From positions 62,001 through 126,000 of the forward strand of contig CACCLB010000001.1 of the NCBI GenBank assembly GCA_902546725.1: 64,000 bases of DNA. The letters are read 5' to 3'. Position 1 is the first letter of the stretch. Each line of letters opens with the position of its first letter. The stretch is from an uncultured Bacteroidota bacterium. Its GTDB lineage: Bacteria; Bacteroidota; Bacteroidia; Flavobacteriales; Flavobacteriaceae. Below are positions 1 through 9,461 of this stretch, piece after piece. A program made the position numbers and the translations under genes. The notes beneath the pieces were generated by a model. The model was not told the DNA's origin and ran no database searches. It worked only from the letters and a program-made list of their open reading frames with translations.

Positions 1-1005
1 CAAGAAACGACAACACAAAAAATTAAATTCCATCAAAAATCTTTTTTATGGAGGTTATATTTAAATTTTTTTGGCTCAAATCTTTTTTTGATCAAATTAT
101 ATAAGTTTTTATATGAGAGATTACTTAAAGACTCTGAAATTCAAATAAAAATCAAAAATTTTGACTTAATTATTTTCACAATGGGTCATAAACCCTATGA
201 ATCTAAATTTTTTATAAATAAATCAAAAAAGACAACAACTTTTAATATAATACATTCCTGGGATGTTATTACAACTAAAGGGGCATTCTTATTTGATTAC
301 GATTATACAGTTACATGGAATGAAGTTACAAAAAATGAGTATATCCATTTAATCCAAAAAAACAATAATTTTAGTGGTATTGTGATTGCAAACGCCCCTA
401 TCCATTTTGATATTTATAACTCTATTAAAGATAAAAAGAGTAAATATATTTTATATTCAACATCTGTTGAACGATTAGTACCAAATGAAATTGAGATAAT
501 AAAATCAATATTAGACTTCTGTATAATTGAAGGGATATCTTTGAAAATAAGGAATCATCCTCAGAGAATTAAAAATATCAATATTGAAGGTGGAAAATTA
601 ATTTTAACTGAGAATAATCCAATTAAACCATCTAGGGATAATGCTACGTTTGATTCAAATTTTTTTTCTAATCTTTCGTCTGAAATTAAGGAGAGTAAAT
701 TAGTAATTTGTATAGCATCAACAATTGCAATAGATGCTCTTTGCTTAAATAGAAATGTGATTTTTTTGAATTTCAATAATTTTTCAAAATCAATTAGGAA
801 TTATTACGAATACGAACACCTTGAGAAATTTATCAAAATATGTTCAGTTCCTGTTGCAACTGATATTAAAGAAATGAAAGTATTTATAAAGAGCTTATCA
901 AGTGAATCTAATCATGGAAAACAAAGCATTTATCCATTTATGCAAATTAAAAGTCCTCAAAAAAAATTATTAAGACTTTTAACTGACATTCCTAAATCTT
1001 ATTAA
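1..1005 (+). CDS. Surface/capsular carbohydrate biosynthesis protein, 5' end outside window
   Basis: The frame of ORF 88..1005 stays open back to base 1 (QETTTQKIKFHQKSFLWRLYLNFFGSNLFL-IKLYKF...), so the listed TTG start is probably internal. Context is glycosyltransferases and a polymerase. Confidence 0.55.
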   Translation, partial: QETTTQKIKFHQKSFLWRLYLNFFGSNLFLIKLYKFLYERLLKDSEIQIKIKNFDLIIFTMGHKPYESKFFINKSKKTTTFNIIHSWDVITTKGAFLFDYDYTVTWNEVTKNEYIHLIQKNNNFSGIVIANAPIHFDIYNSIKDKKSKYILYSTSVERLVPNEIEIIKSILDFCIIEGISLKIRNHPQRIKNINIEGGKLILTENNPIKPSRDNATFDSNFFSNLSSEIKESKLVICIASTIAIDALCLNRNVIFLNFNNFSKSIRNYYEYEHLEKFIKICSVPVATDIKEMKVFIKSLSSESNHGKQSIYPFMQIKSPQKKLLRLLTDIPKSY

Positions 1006-1054
1006 AATCATAAATTTCTTAATGTTAAATGAATAGTATCCTTGTGTTTATAGA

Positions 1055-2152
1055 ATGAAGTTTTGGATAATTGCAATTTTATTAATTTTTAATGATGTCT
1101 TCATTAATCTTTATGAAGAAAATATTTTGCCAATACCTTCTGTGCCAATCATTTTTTCAACTTTAATTTTATTTCGTTACAAACGATTTAATTTTAAAAT
1201 TAAAAAAGTCATTTTATTTTTACTTGTTTGGACTTTAATCATCTTCTTATCAATGATGTTAAACGTAGCTAATTGGAAATTTTTTTTTCATTTTTTAGTC
1301 TACGTTTTCTTCTTTCTTATACTAAAGAATAGTGGGCAATTTAGTATTATATTAGAAAAGTTTTCTAAATTAATGATTATATACTCCTTGGTATATATTT
1401 TTATTTTTTTTCTATTTACGCTTGGAATAAATATAAACTTACCAACCTTTAAATACTATGAATCAGGGAGGTTCATTTTTCTTTTTAATGAACCATTAAA
1501 TGCAGGCTTAGGTCTTTTAACTTCATTATATTTCAGCATAAAAAACCACAATAAAATTCAAATATTTTTATTCTTTTCAACAATAGTTTTAGTAAAATCT
1601 TTTACTTTTCAATTACTATCAATTATCCTTATACTTTCAAATTTAAATATACTTGTTGGGCTTGGAGCGAAAAGAAAATTAAAATTTTTTATTTTAGGAA
1701 TATTAACCACTTTCTTTATTTTTATTTATTATTATGAAAGAGCTGTTAAAGTTTTTTCATTTAGTGAAGGTTCTACAAGAATTCGTTTAGCCCAACTATT
1801 AAGAGATTTTGATATACTTAAAGAAAATTTTTTTTTAGGGATTGGACACGGTAATGCAGCTTTAAAAACAGCGGAATTTTCTAATCAATTCACTAATAGC
1901 CTTAAATACTATGAACTTACTTATACGAATACTTTTTTTGAAATTCTTACAGGTTCCGGTATAATTGGATTTATTTTTGCCTTTTTATTTTTTAAATCAG
2001 TTACTAATAAAAATAATATGATAGGATTAATCTTTTTTCTTTTATTTTTAACAAATGGTTTTTTTCTATATCCAATGCTATGGTTTTTAATACTTTTCAT
2101 TCATGAAGAAAGTTATAATAATAGACTTTTCAGGAAAAGCACCAGAATATAA
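1055..2152 (+). CDS. O-antigen polymerase/ligase-like (Wzy-type) multi-pass membrane protein
   Basis: Many hydrophobic helices; GIGHGNAALKTAEF..YTNTFFEILTGSGIIGFIFAF resembles the Wzy C-terminal region; located in a glycosyltransferase cluster. Confidence 0.7.
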   Translation: MKFWIIAILLIFNDVFINLYEENILPIPSVPIIFSTLILFRYKRFNFKIKKVILFLLVWTLIIFLSMMLNVANWKFFFHFLVYVFFFLILKNSGQFSIILEKFSKLMIIYSLVYIFIFFLFTLGININLPTFKYYESGRFIFLFNEPLNAGLGLLTSLYFSIKNHNKIQIFLFFSTIVLVKSFTFQLLSIILILSNLNILVGLGAKRKLKFFILGILTTFFIFIYYYERAVKVFSFSEGSTRIRLAQLLRDFDILKENFFLGIGHGNAALKTAEFSNQFTNSLKYYELTYTNTFFEILTGSGIIGFIFAFLFFKSVTNKNNMIGLIFFLLFLTNGFFLYPMLWFLILFIHEESYNNRLFRKSTRI

Positions 2153-3188
2153 TCGATGTCTTGAACTTGCCTTGAAATCTATAGAAAAAAACTATTTGAT
2201 TACATACAAATCGCCTACGAGTGATAAAATTTTAAAAAGATTAAATAATTTAAAGTATCGTAAAATATTTATCTCTCTATACGCAATCTTTTTTTTAATC
2301 TATTCCGCATTAAATAAATCAGTTAAAATAGTTCATTTTCAATGGTACATATTTGAAAGTATTCAGCTTGACAATTATATTTTAATTTTTTTAAAACTCT
2401 TTAAGAAGAAAATTATATCTACAGTACATAATTTATTGCCTCATGATTCAGGCTTAAAGTATTTGTCGTTTTATAGAAAAATTTATGAAAAGTCAGATTT
2501 TATCATTGTTCATGATAAAGTCACAAATAAACTTTTAACCGAAAATTTTAAAATAGACTATCGTAAAATTCAGAAAATTAATCATGGAATTGATTTAAAA
2601 ATTCAGAGAAATTTTAATAATGAAAAAAAAATAAAAGGGGAATACTTATTGATTTTTGGTCATATAAAACCATACAAAGGAGTCGAGGATTTCTTAAGAA
2701 AAATATGGTCCAATATAGACCAAAAAAAAAATAGGTTAGTAATTGCTGGAAAATTTGACAAAAAAATATATTATAATGTTAAAAAAATAATAAAAGAATA
2801 TGACTTACTGAATATAGTGATAATAGATGAATATGTGTCGGAGAAATCTCTCACGAAACTAATTATGAATGCGAAAGCAATTATTTTTCCTTATAAGCAA
2901 ATTACAACTAGCGGTGCATTATTAAAAGCAATTTCAAATAAAAAAATCTGTATAGCTCGCTCAACCCCTTTATTTGAAAATTATAAGAAAACTTATTTTT
3001 TCCCTCAAACATATAAGAATAACAAACAATTTGTTGAACTCATTAATAATATACACCCTGATTACCTAGCTGATTTTTTAAATAACTTTGAAAAGTTTAA
3101 AGCAAATTTTTCTTGGAGTACGGTTTCTTTAAAACATAATTCTTTATATGAAAAAACCATTGGTATCAATAATAACACCAACTTATAA
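2103..3188 (+). CDS. Glycosyltransferase family 4-like (GT-B)
   Basis: KIVHFQWYIFE..STVHNLLPHD..LLIFGHIKPYKGVEDFL..AIIFPYKQITTSGALLKAIS; overlaps both neighbours. Confidence 0.75.
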   Translation: MKKVIIIDFSGKAPEYNRCLELALKSIEKNYLITYKSPTSDKILKRLNNLKYRKIFISLYAIFFLIYSALNKSVKIVHFQWYIFESIQLDNYILIFLKLFKKKIISTVHNLLPHDSGLKYLSFYRKIYEKSDFIIVHDKVTNKLLTENFKIDYRKIQKINHGIDLKIQRNFNNEKKIKGEYLLIFGHIKPYKGVEDFLRKIWSNIDQKKNRLVIAGKFDKKIYYNVKKIIKEYDLLNIVIIDEYVSEKSLTKLIMNAKAIIFPYKQITTSGALLKAISNKKICIARSTPLFENYKKTYFFPQTYKNNKQFVELINNIHPDYLADFLNNFEKFKANFSWSTVSLKHNSLYEKTIGINNNTNL

Positions 3189-3918
3189 TTCAGAAAAATA
3201 TATTAAGCAAACTATTGAAAGTATTCAAGTCCAAACATTTAACAATTGGGAATTATTAATAACTGATGATAATTCCACCGACAATACCATTGAAATAATT
3301 AAGTCAATCCAAAAAGAAGACGAAAGAATAAAATTATTTATTCAACCATTTAATCAAGGTGCTGGGGTTGCAAGGAATAATAGTATTTCAAAAGCTAATT
3401 CAAGGTTCATAGCATTTTGTGACTCAGATGACCTTTGGTTACCTAAGAAATTAGAGAAACAAATTAATTTTATATTGAGTAATAAAATTAGTTTTTGTTA
3501 CACTTCTTATTCTGTAATTAATGATGATTTTAAGATTATAAATGAAATTAAGTCACCTTCAAAGTTAACTTACGAACTACTATTAAAAAATAATTACATA
3601 GGATGTTCAACTGTGATTTATGACCAAAATATCTTAGGGAAAATATTTATGCCAGAAATAAGGTCTAGACAAGATTGGGGTATGTGGCTAATTATCTTTA
3701 AAAAAATAAAGGTTTCGTATGGTTTAAATGAAAACTTAACTTTTTACCGAAAAAGAGCCAACTCAATTTCTAGTAACAAGATAAAATTGATTAAATATAA
3801 TTGGTTAGTTTACCATAAAATTCTAAACTACAATAAATTCACGAGCTCACTCTTTTTAATGATATTTTTATTTTTTTATTTCAAAAAAAATTATGGTTGT
3901 CAAGCAAAAATTAATTGA
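3148..3918 (+). CDS. Glycosyltransferase family 2
   Basis: PLVSIITPTYNSEKYIKQTIESIQVQTFNNWELLITDDNSTDNT..FCDSDDLW: classic GT2 N-terminus and DxD. Confidence 0.92.
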   Translation: MKKPLVSIITPTYNSEKYIKQTIESIQVQTFNNWELLITDDNSTDNTIEIIKSIQKEDERIKLFIQPFNQGAGVARNNSISKANSRFIAFCDSDDLWLPKKLEKQINFILSNKISFCYTSYSVINDDFKIINEIKSPSKLTYELLLKNNYIGCSTVIYDQNILGKIFMPEIRSRQDWGMWLIIFKKIKVSYGLNENLTFYRKRANSISSNKIKLIKYNWLVYHKILNYNKFTSSLFLMIFLFFYFKKNYGCQAKIN

Positions 3919-4714
3919 GCTATTACCACATAGAATATTAAAAATAATATTCTATAGGAAACAGCTTTTTTCTTCTCTAAAACATCCTCCTCCAGAAGAA
4001 GTAGAGGTTCACATATTAAAATATCTTGTTAATGAGGAGGATATTGTATTTGATATTGGAGGAAATCGAGGGTTATATTTATATTATTTTTCAAAAAAAA
4101 ATTCACCCGAGAATATTTATTGTTTCGAGCCAAACTGGAATTTGTATAAAACATTAATAAAGTTATATCCAAAAGTAACAATGAACAATCTTGCTTTAAC
4201 GGAAAAAATCACTTCACAAAAGATGGAATTTAAGATTCCAAAAATTAATGGTAAAATCCTGGAATCTAGGGGGACGTTAAGTTTTGATAATAACGAAAAC
4301 GAAGATGAAGATTCCAAGGTAATAGAAGTTAATACTACCAGTCTTGATAATTATATCGCATGTAATGGAATTAGAAAAGTTGACTTTATTAAGATTGATG
4401 TTGAAGGCCATGAGTTTAATGTAATTAAAGGTTCAAGAAAAACATTAATAAAGCATAATCCTATACTATTGGTTGAAATTGAACAAAGGCATCATAATTT
4501 TAGTGTGAATTTAATTTTTGATTATTTGAAAGATTTGGGGTATAGTATTTATTATTTTAATATTCAAAAAGCCAAAATCATTAATATCAATAATTTTGAT
4601 ATAGAGCTTCAAAAAAAAATTAAATCAAAATTCTATATCAATAATTTTTTTTTCATTCCAAAAAATAAAATCAATAGTGATCAAATTGACTCAATTAACA
4701 CGAGTCTTATGTAA
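3893..4714 (+). CDS. FkbM family methyltransferase
   Basis: DIVFDIGGNRGLYLYYFSKK..CFEPNW..SLDNYIACNGIRKVDFIKIDVEGHEFNVIKGSRKTL. Confidence 0.85.
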   Translation: MVVKQKLIELLPHRILKIIFYRKQLFSSLKHPPPEEVEVHILKYLVNEEDIVFDIGGNRGLYLYYFSKKNSPENIYCFEPNWNLYKTLIKLYPKVTMNNLALTEKITSQKMEFKIPKINGKILESRGTLSFDNNENEDEDSKVIEVNTTSLDNYIACNGIRKVDFIKIDVEGHEFNVIKGSRKTLIKHNPILLVEIEQRHHNFSVNLIFDYLKDLGYSIYYFNIQKAKIININNFDIELQKKIKSKFYINNFFFIPKNKINSDQIDSINTSLM

Positions 4715-4790
4715 CCATAATTTAAATTTTTAGTTTTTAAATATTCTTTTAATTCCTTAATAACTAGCTCCTTATGATAAATGATAATTT

Positions 4791-4820
4791 TTGAATTCCA
4801 CCTACATCGAGGTAATTTTG
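4791..4820 (+). promoter_or_regulatory. Bacteroidetes-type promoter (TTG-N19-TAATTTTG) of the 4835 gene
   Basis: TTG at 4791-4793, 19-nt spacer, TAATTTTG at 4813-4820, 15 nt upstream of ATG 4835. Confidence 0.6.
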
Positions 4821-4834
4821 ATAAAAAATTAAAA

Positions 4835-5140
4835 ATGTCAAAGTTTACCTCACAAACAGCCCGAGAAGCGGGTAGAAAATCAAAAAGAGGCCCCTCAAAA
4901 AGATTAGAGCCAAACATAGAGGAGAAAATAAAACTTCTCTATCAAGATGTTTTAGATGATCTTCTCTTAAATTCAAAAGATCTTTCTCCTACAGAAAAAA
5001 TAAAACTCCTTTCCCATCTCTCTTCCTATATCCTTCCTAAAATGAAACCTACTCGTGATGAGTTTACCATGGAGAGAATTAAAGAGTGGGAAAATAGTAA
5101 AGCTTTTCCGAACATGGATTCTCCCCACCCTACAAGATAA
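4835..5140 (+). CDS. Small charged protein of mobile-element type
   Basis: MSKFTSQTAREAGRKSKRGPSKRLEPNIEEKIKLLYQDVL...; in-frame ATG at 4835 preferred over the listed 4781 start; convergent 3' overlap with the integrase. Confidence 0.55.
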   Translation: MSKFTSQTAREAGRKSKRGPSKRLEPNIEEKIKLLYQDVLDDLLLNSKDLSPTEKIKLLSHLSSYILPKMKPTRDEFTMERIKEWENSKAFPNMDSPHPTR

Positions 5141-6300
5141 AGCGCGCTTTTTCCATAAAAGCATCTGCATAAGCATCTCTAGACTGGGTTTTTCCAATAT
5201 ACTTTAAAAAAGTAGATTCCTTTGTATGACCAGTAATATGCATAAGTATCGGAGTCTCAATCTTACCAAAATAGTTTGTAGCAAATGAGCGTCTTAAATC
5301 ATGAGCAGTAAGAAGCTCCCATTTATGATACATGCCCAAAACTTTTCTTTTAGGCGCCTTAGATAGTTTATATCCCTTAACTATATCATCAATTCCGGCC
5401 TTTTCTGCCACCTGTTTTATTAGATAATTAAACTGCTGGGCATATAACGGTTTTGGAAAGTTTTCTTTGAGTAAAAAAATCACATCTGGATCAACTACAC
5501 CAACAGTTACAAACCGTGTTGTTTTTTGTTGGATTATATCCACATAAAGCCCTCCATTTTTTGATTCACGAATATTTTTAAGATCTAAAGAAAGCAAATC
5601 AGAAACCCGCTGACCAATGTATAAACCGATAAGCATCCATGCTCTAGCTGTTCGCTCTTTTGGTGTCAGACCCTTTACATTTTTAATTTTATAAATGTCC
5701 TCAGGCGTTAAAATCTGAAGATAGCGGTCCTTTTCCTGCTGGTTAAAACAACTGATATGCTCAGCATAATAATGCACTTTAACCCCTTTTTTTCTGGCCT
5801 CACTACAGATGGCTTATAGTAGTTTAAGGGTATTGGACGTATAATTAACGCTATAGTTCATCTCGCTCATCATCCAGCTAGTAAGTGACTCAACAAATTC
5901 TTTATTAATCTCTGAGAGTAAAATTGGCGCCCCACGATAACTTTCAAAAGCAGTTAAAATTCGTTTAAGCCCGCGATAGTTTCTAATGGTGTTTTCTTTA
6001 AGGCCCATCTCACCCCCAAAGCCTTTAACCCTAAAGGGAGCCTGCTCAATAAACTGATCGATTTGGAAAAGTATAAAATCTTGTTTGTCTTTTATTTTTC
6101 GATTAAATATTTGAGCGATTTGAATCTCAAGCCAATCACCATGGGCAATAAGTCCAGAGCCTCTGGAGAGATTATACGATTTAGTAAGATGGTCTTCAAG
6201 TTTATCAAGCAAATAATTAACCCGCTCACCACTAGTTGGACAGCATGATCGCTGAGTATAAACAGACCAAAATTCAGAACGGGTATAAAACCCGGTCTTG
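5130..6300 (-). pseudogene. Tyrosine recombinase/phage integrase (degraded)
   Basis: C-terminal catalytic half 5130..5777 (ARAWMLIGLYIGQRVSDLLSL, LTAHDLRRSFATNYFG, HITGHTKESTFLKYIG) and SAM-like half (5814..6212) lie in the same frame, separated by one TAA at 5814-5816. Coding-like sequence continues upstream of 6212 (KTGFYTRSEFWSVYTQRS) up to a likely frameshift near 6300. Confidence 0.85.
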
Positions 6301-6537
6301 CGCTAAATTTTTTGATTCTCACTGTTGTGAAAATAAACATAAATTGAAGCGTATTTTTCCCTGGATCGAATTCGAAAACCTATTTTTGTCATAACTTTTA
6401 TTTTTAACGTACAACTCCCCGATATTTCCCTTTGAATAAGGTGAATATTTTAAAATCGGCATATAAAAGATACGTTAAAAAAACCGTTATTTAACGCTAA
6501 AAGTGAGTAAAATAGAGGGTTTGCAGAGAAAAAGTTT

Positions 6538-7146
6538 TTGACTCGGGATGTAAGTCAAACTACTGCAGGAGGGGCAACACTTAGGGATCATTGGCAGGGT
6601 AATAAAAATTTAAAAACCAAAAAGTTGTTATCTGAAACTTTGTACGATCGAATTGTCTTTCAAGATCAAAGCACTTACCCTATTAAGTTTAAGGATACTA
6701 CTGAACGCTACTTCGCTAACTTAAAATCGCTGTTGCCACCACAAACAAAAGTCTATCTCTATGCTACCTGGATGTACCCAAACTTTCCAGTTGATGGAAT
6801 GGTTTCAAACGATTCTAAAGAGATAGAATCCAACCTAGAGCTTATTGGAAGTCAATATAAAGATGTTGAAATCATCCCCGTTGGTAAAGCGTTTGATTTA
6901 TTTTCTTCTTTATATCCCGAGATTTCGTTGTTAACTGATGATGATAAACACCCTAGTCCTAACGGAACTTATTTGGCTGCCTGTGTAATTTACGCTTCAT
7001 TAAGTGGACAATCAGCTGTAGGACTTGATAGACGTTATGAGAGCAAAGACCAAAACGGGAAAAAGATATTTTATAGTATCGTAGAAAAGTCAGTAGTTAC
7101 AAAATGCCAGGAAGTTGCTGATCAACTTGTTTTTGATAGTAGGTAA
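6538..7146 (+). pseudogene. SGNH/GDSL hydrolase, 5'-truncated
   Basis: QTTAGGATLRDHW..ETLYDRIVFQDQSTYPI..YATWMYPN..DDKHPSPNGTYLAACVIY. The N-terminal GxS block (GNSFT-like) is missing; in-frame stop at 6508-6510 just upstream. Confidence 0.6.
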
Positions 7147-7162
7147 CTAAAAGGTAAGCCCA

Positions 7163-8209
7163 TCAAGACTCCAACGCATTTTTGCAATATTCAATACTCT
7201 TTTTGATCTCTTTTATCACAGTAGAACCTTCAGGTGTTTTGTATTCGTACTCTACAGTTGCAGCAAAAGTATAGTTTTGGTCTCGCATCAGCTTTAAGAC
7301 TTCTTTGATAGGGGTATCTCCTTGACCAAAGGGTAAATTTTTCTTTCCGTTTTCAGGATTTTGTCTGTCCTTAACATGCATGCTGAGTATGTTTTGGTGC
7401 TGCTTTTGGATGAATTCTATGCTGTCAGTATTTCCAGCAGCAGTATAGTGTCCAAGGTCTAGATTGATTGCATTGTGAGAGGATTGTTCGAGTGCAGTAT
7501 CCCACCAGTGTGGGTGTTGTTGTTCATGACCGTGATAGGCAACTTTAATTCCATTTTTTTCTGCTAATTGACCTAACTTAAGTGAGTGCAAGGGGTCTTT
7601 TGGAAGTTCGAGTGTGACATGACTAGCACCAAGCATTTTGCCTGCTTGCATTGCATAGTTGATGTCGGCATCTGAATTTCCTTTACTCAATAAATAATCG
7701 GGTTTAAAAGCATAAATTTCAACTCCAGCAGCCTTATACATTTTTTTGAGCTTGCTAAAATCATCAATTGATCGTGTTTTTTTCCAGTTCTCAATTTCTT
7801 TGTCGAAGGATTTTTGCTGTTTTTTAAGTTCGGCAAGTTCTTTAGTTTCATCCTTAGTAAGGGTTTTTTTTCGCTCCTTTCTCATAAGTCGATAAAATAT
7901 TCGACGGTTTACCTTACTCTCTGGACGTCCGATAAAAGATTCCGCAGTTCTACCCATTAATTCAACTGAATTCGCCCCACTGTCTAATGTATATTGCAGT
8001 GTGGCTTCAGCGCTTTGGTCCTCCAAAGATCTAAAGGAATAGGTAATCAGTCCAACTTGAACCCCTTTAGAAGCATTGGTCTGGAGTAAGTTTGGGAGAT
8101 AAGCAGGTGCACCCCATAGTTTTGAACTACCTACTGTAACACCAGCAGTAAGTGTTGCAATATTGTGTATGAATTTCCTTCTAGACTTCTGATTTACTTT
8201 TGTTTTCAT
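7163..8209 (-). CDS. Sugar phosphate isomerase/epimerase-like TIM-barrel protein, Tat-type signal
   Basis: SRRKFIHNIATLTAG twin-Arg start; GLITYSFRSLEDQS, KVAYHGHEQQHP, NLDLGHYTAAG, MHVKDRQ, GQGDTPIKEV, VEYEY. Confidence 0.85.
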   Translation of the reverse strand: MKTKVNQKSRRKFIHNIATLTAGVTVGSSKLWGAPAYLPNLLQTNASKGVQVGLITYSFRSLEDQSAEATLQYTLDSGANSVELMGRTAESFIGRPESKVNRRIFYRLMRKERKKTLTKDETKELAELKKQQKSFDKEIENWKKTRSIDDFSKLKKMYKAAGVEIYAFKPDYLLSKGNSDADINYAMQAGKMLGASHVTLELPKDPLHSLKLGQLAEKNGIKVAYHGHEQQHPHWWDTALEQSSHNAINLDLGHYTAAGNTDSIEFIQKQHQNILSMHVKDRQNPENGKKNLPFGQGDTPIKEVLKLMRDQNYTFAATVEYEYKTPEGSTVIKEIKKSIEYCKNALES

Positions 8210-8309
8210 CCTTTTTATTTAATTATAAGCTCTACTAAATTAAACAATTTTCTAAATAAGTTTCTCTTATTCCCTTAGTTTGAGTTTCACTTTTCTTTAT
8301 ATTTAAATT

Positions 8310-9461
8310 ATGAATAAAAAATTCAACACAAAATACCCTTCAATAGCTGATTTACGTATTAAGGCAAAATCTAAAATGCCAAAATTTGCTTTTGAATATT
8401 TAGATGGTGGATGCAATGATGATCACAACCTTAGAAAAAATACTGCTGACCTTCGAGAGATTGAGTTAGTCCCACAATATTTAAAAAGTACAGTAAATGT
8501 CAGTTTAAAAACAAGCCTTTTTGATACGGAATACGATGCTCCATTTGGTATAGCACCCATAGGTCTTCAAGGGTTGATGTGGCCAAAAGCTCCAGAAATT
8601 TTGGCAAAGGCTGCCTTTGAAAACAACATTCCTTTTATTTTAAGCACGGTAACCACTTCCAATATTGAAAAAATTGGAGAAATTACGGAAGGAAAGGCCT
8701 GGTTTCAGTTGTATTATCCCGCAAAAGAGGAGGTAAGAACAGACATTATCAATAGAGCTGCAGCTGCGGGTTATCCGGTTTTAGTTCTACTGAGCGATGT
8801 ACCTAGTTTTGGATTTCGACCTAGAGATATTCGAAGCGGTCTGGCGATGCCACCTAAAATGTCAATACGAAATTTTTATCAGATTTTTAAACGCCCTGAA
8901 TGGGCAATGAAAACGCTAATTCACGGCCAGCCTGAATTTGAGACTTTAAAGCCATACATGCCAAAAGAATTGAATTTAAGTCAGTTGGGAAAGTTTATGG
9001 ACGAAACTTTTGACGGGCGTTTAAACGAGGAAAAAATAAAACCTATTAGAGAGAAGTGGAAAGGGAAAATAGTTCTTAAGGGAGTAGCTAGTGAAGCAGA
9101 TATGGACAAAGCCATTCGCTTAGGTATTGATGGGGTAATAATATCCAACCACGGGGGACGTCAATTGGATGCTGGTCAATCCACCATCCATGCGTTGGAA
9201 AAATTAAAAGATAAGTACCAAGATAAAATAACCATCATGATGGACAGTGGTCTGCGTAATGGACCTGATGTTGCTCGAACATTAGCACAAGGAGCCTCTT
9301 TTTCTTTTTTGGGGAGGTCTTTTATGTACGGTGTTGGTGCGTTGGGAAACCAAGGTGCGTATCATACGATCGATTTAATTAAAACAGAATTAACCCAAGT
9401 CATGGAGCAAATTGGTTGTGAAAAAACAGTAGACTTACCCAAATTTATTAGTAGCAAATGA
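8310..9461 (+). CDS. FMN-dependent alpha-hydroxy-acid oxidizing enzyme (lactate/glycolate oxidase family)
   Basis: FAFEYLDGGCNDDHNLRKN, APIGLQGLMWP, WFQLYYP, ISNHGGRQLDAG, MDSGLRNGPDVARTLAQGA. Confidence 0.9.
   Translation: MNKKFNTKYPSIADLRIKAKSKMPKFAFEYLDGGCNDDHNLRKNTADLREIELVPQYLKSTVNVSLKTSLFDTEYDAPFGIAPIGLQGLMWPKAPEILAKAAFENNIPFILSTVTTSNIEKIGEITEGKAWFQLYYPAKEEVRTDIINRAAAAGYPVLVLLSDVPSFGFRPRDIRSGLAMPPKMSIRNFYQIFKRPEWAMKTLIHGQPEFETLKPYMPKELNLSQLGKFMDETFDGRLNEEKIKPIREKWKGKIVLKGVASEADMDKAIRLGIDGVIISNHGGRQLDAGQSTIHALEKLKDKYQDKITIMMDSGLRNGPDVARTLAQGASFSFLGRSFMYGVGALGNQGAYHTIDLIKTELTQVMEQIGCEKTVDLPKFISSK

Noticed and set aside
6092-6340. Minus-strand 82-aa ORF MFIFTTVRIKKFSARPGF..
   Set aside because: Only its first ~18 residues look integrase-like (pre-frameshift part); the rest overlaps the integrase frame.
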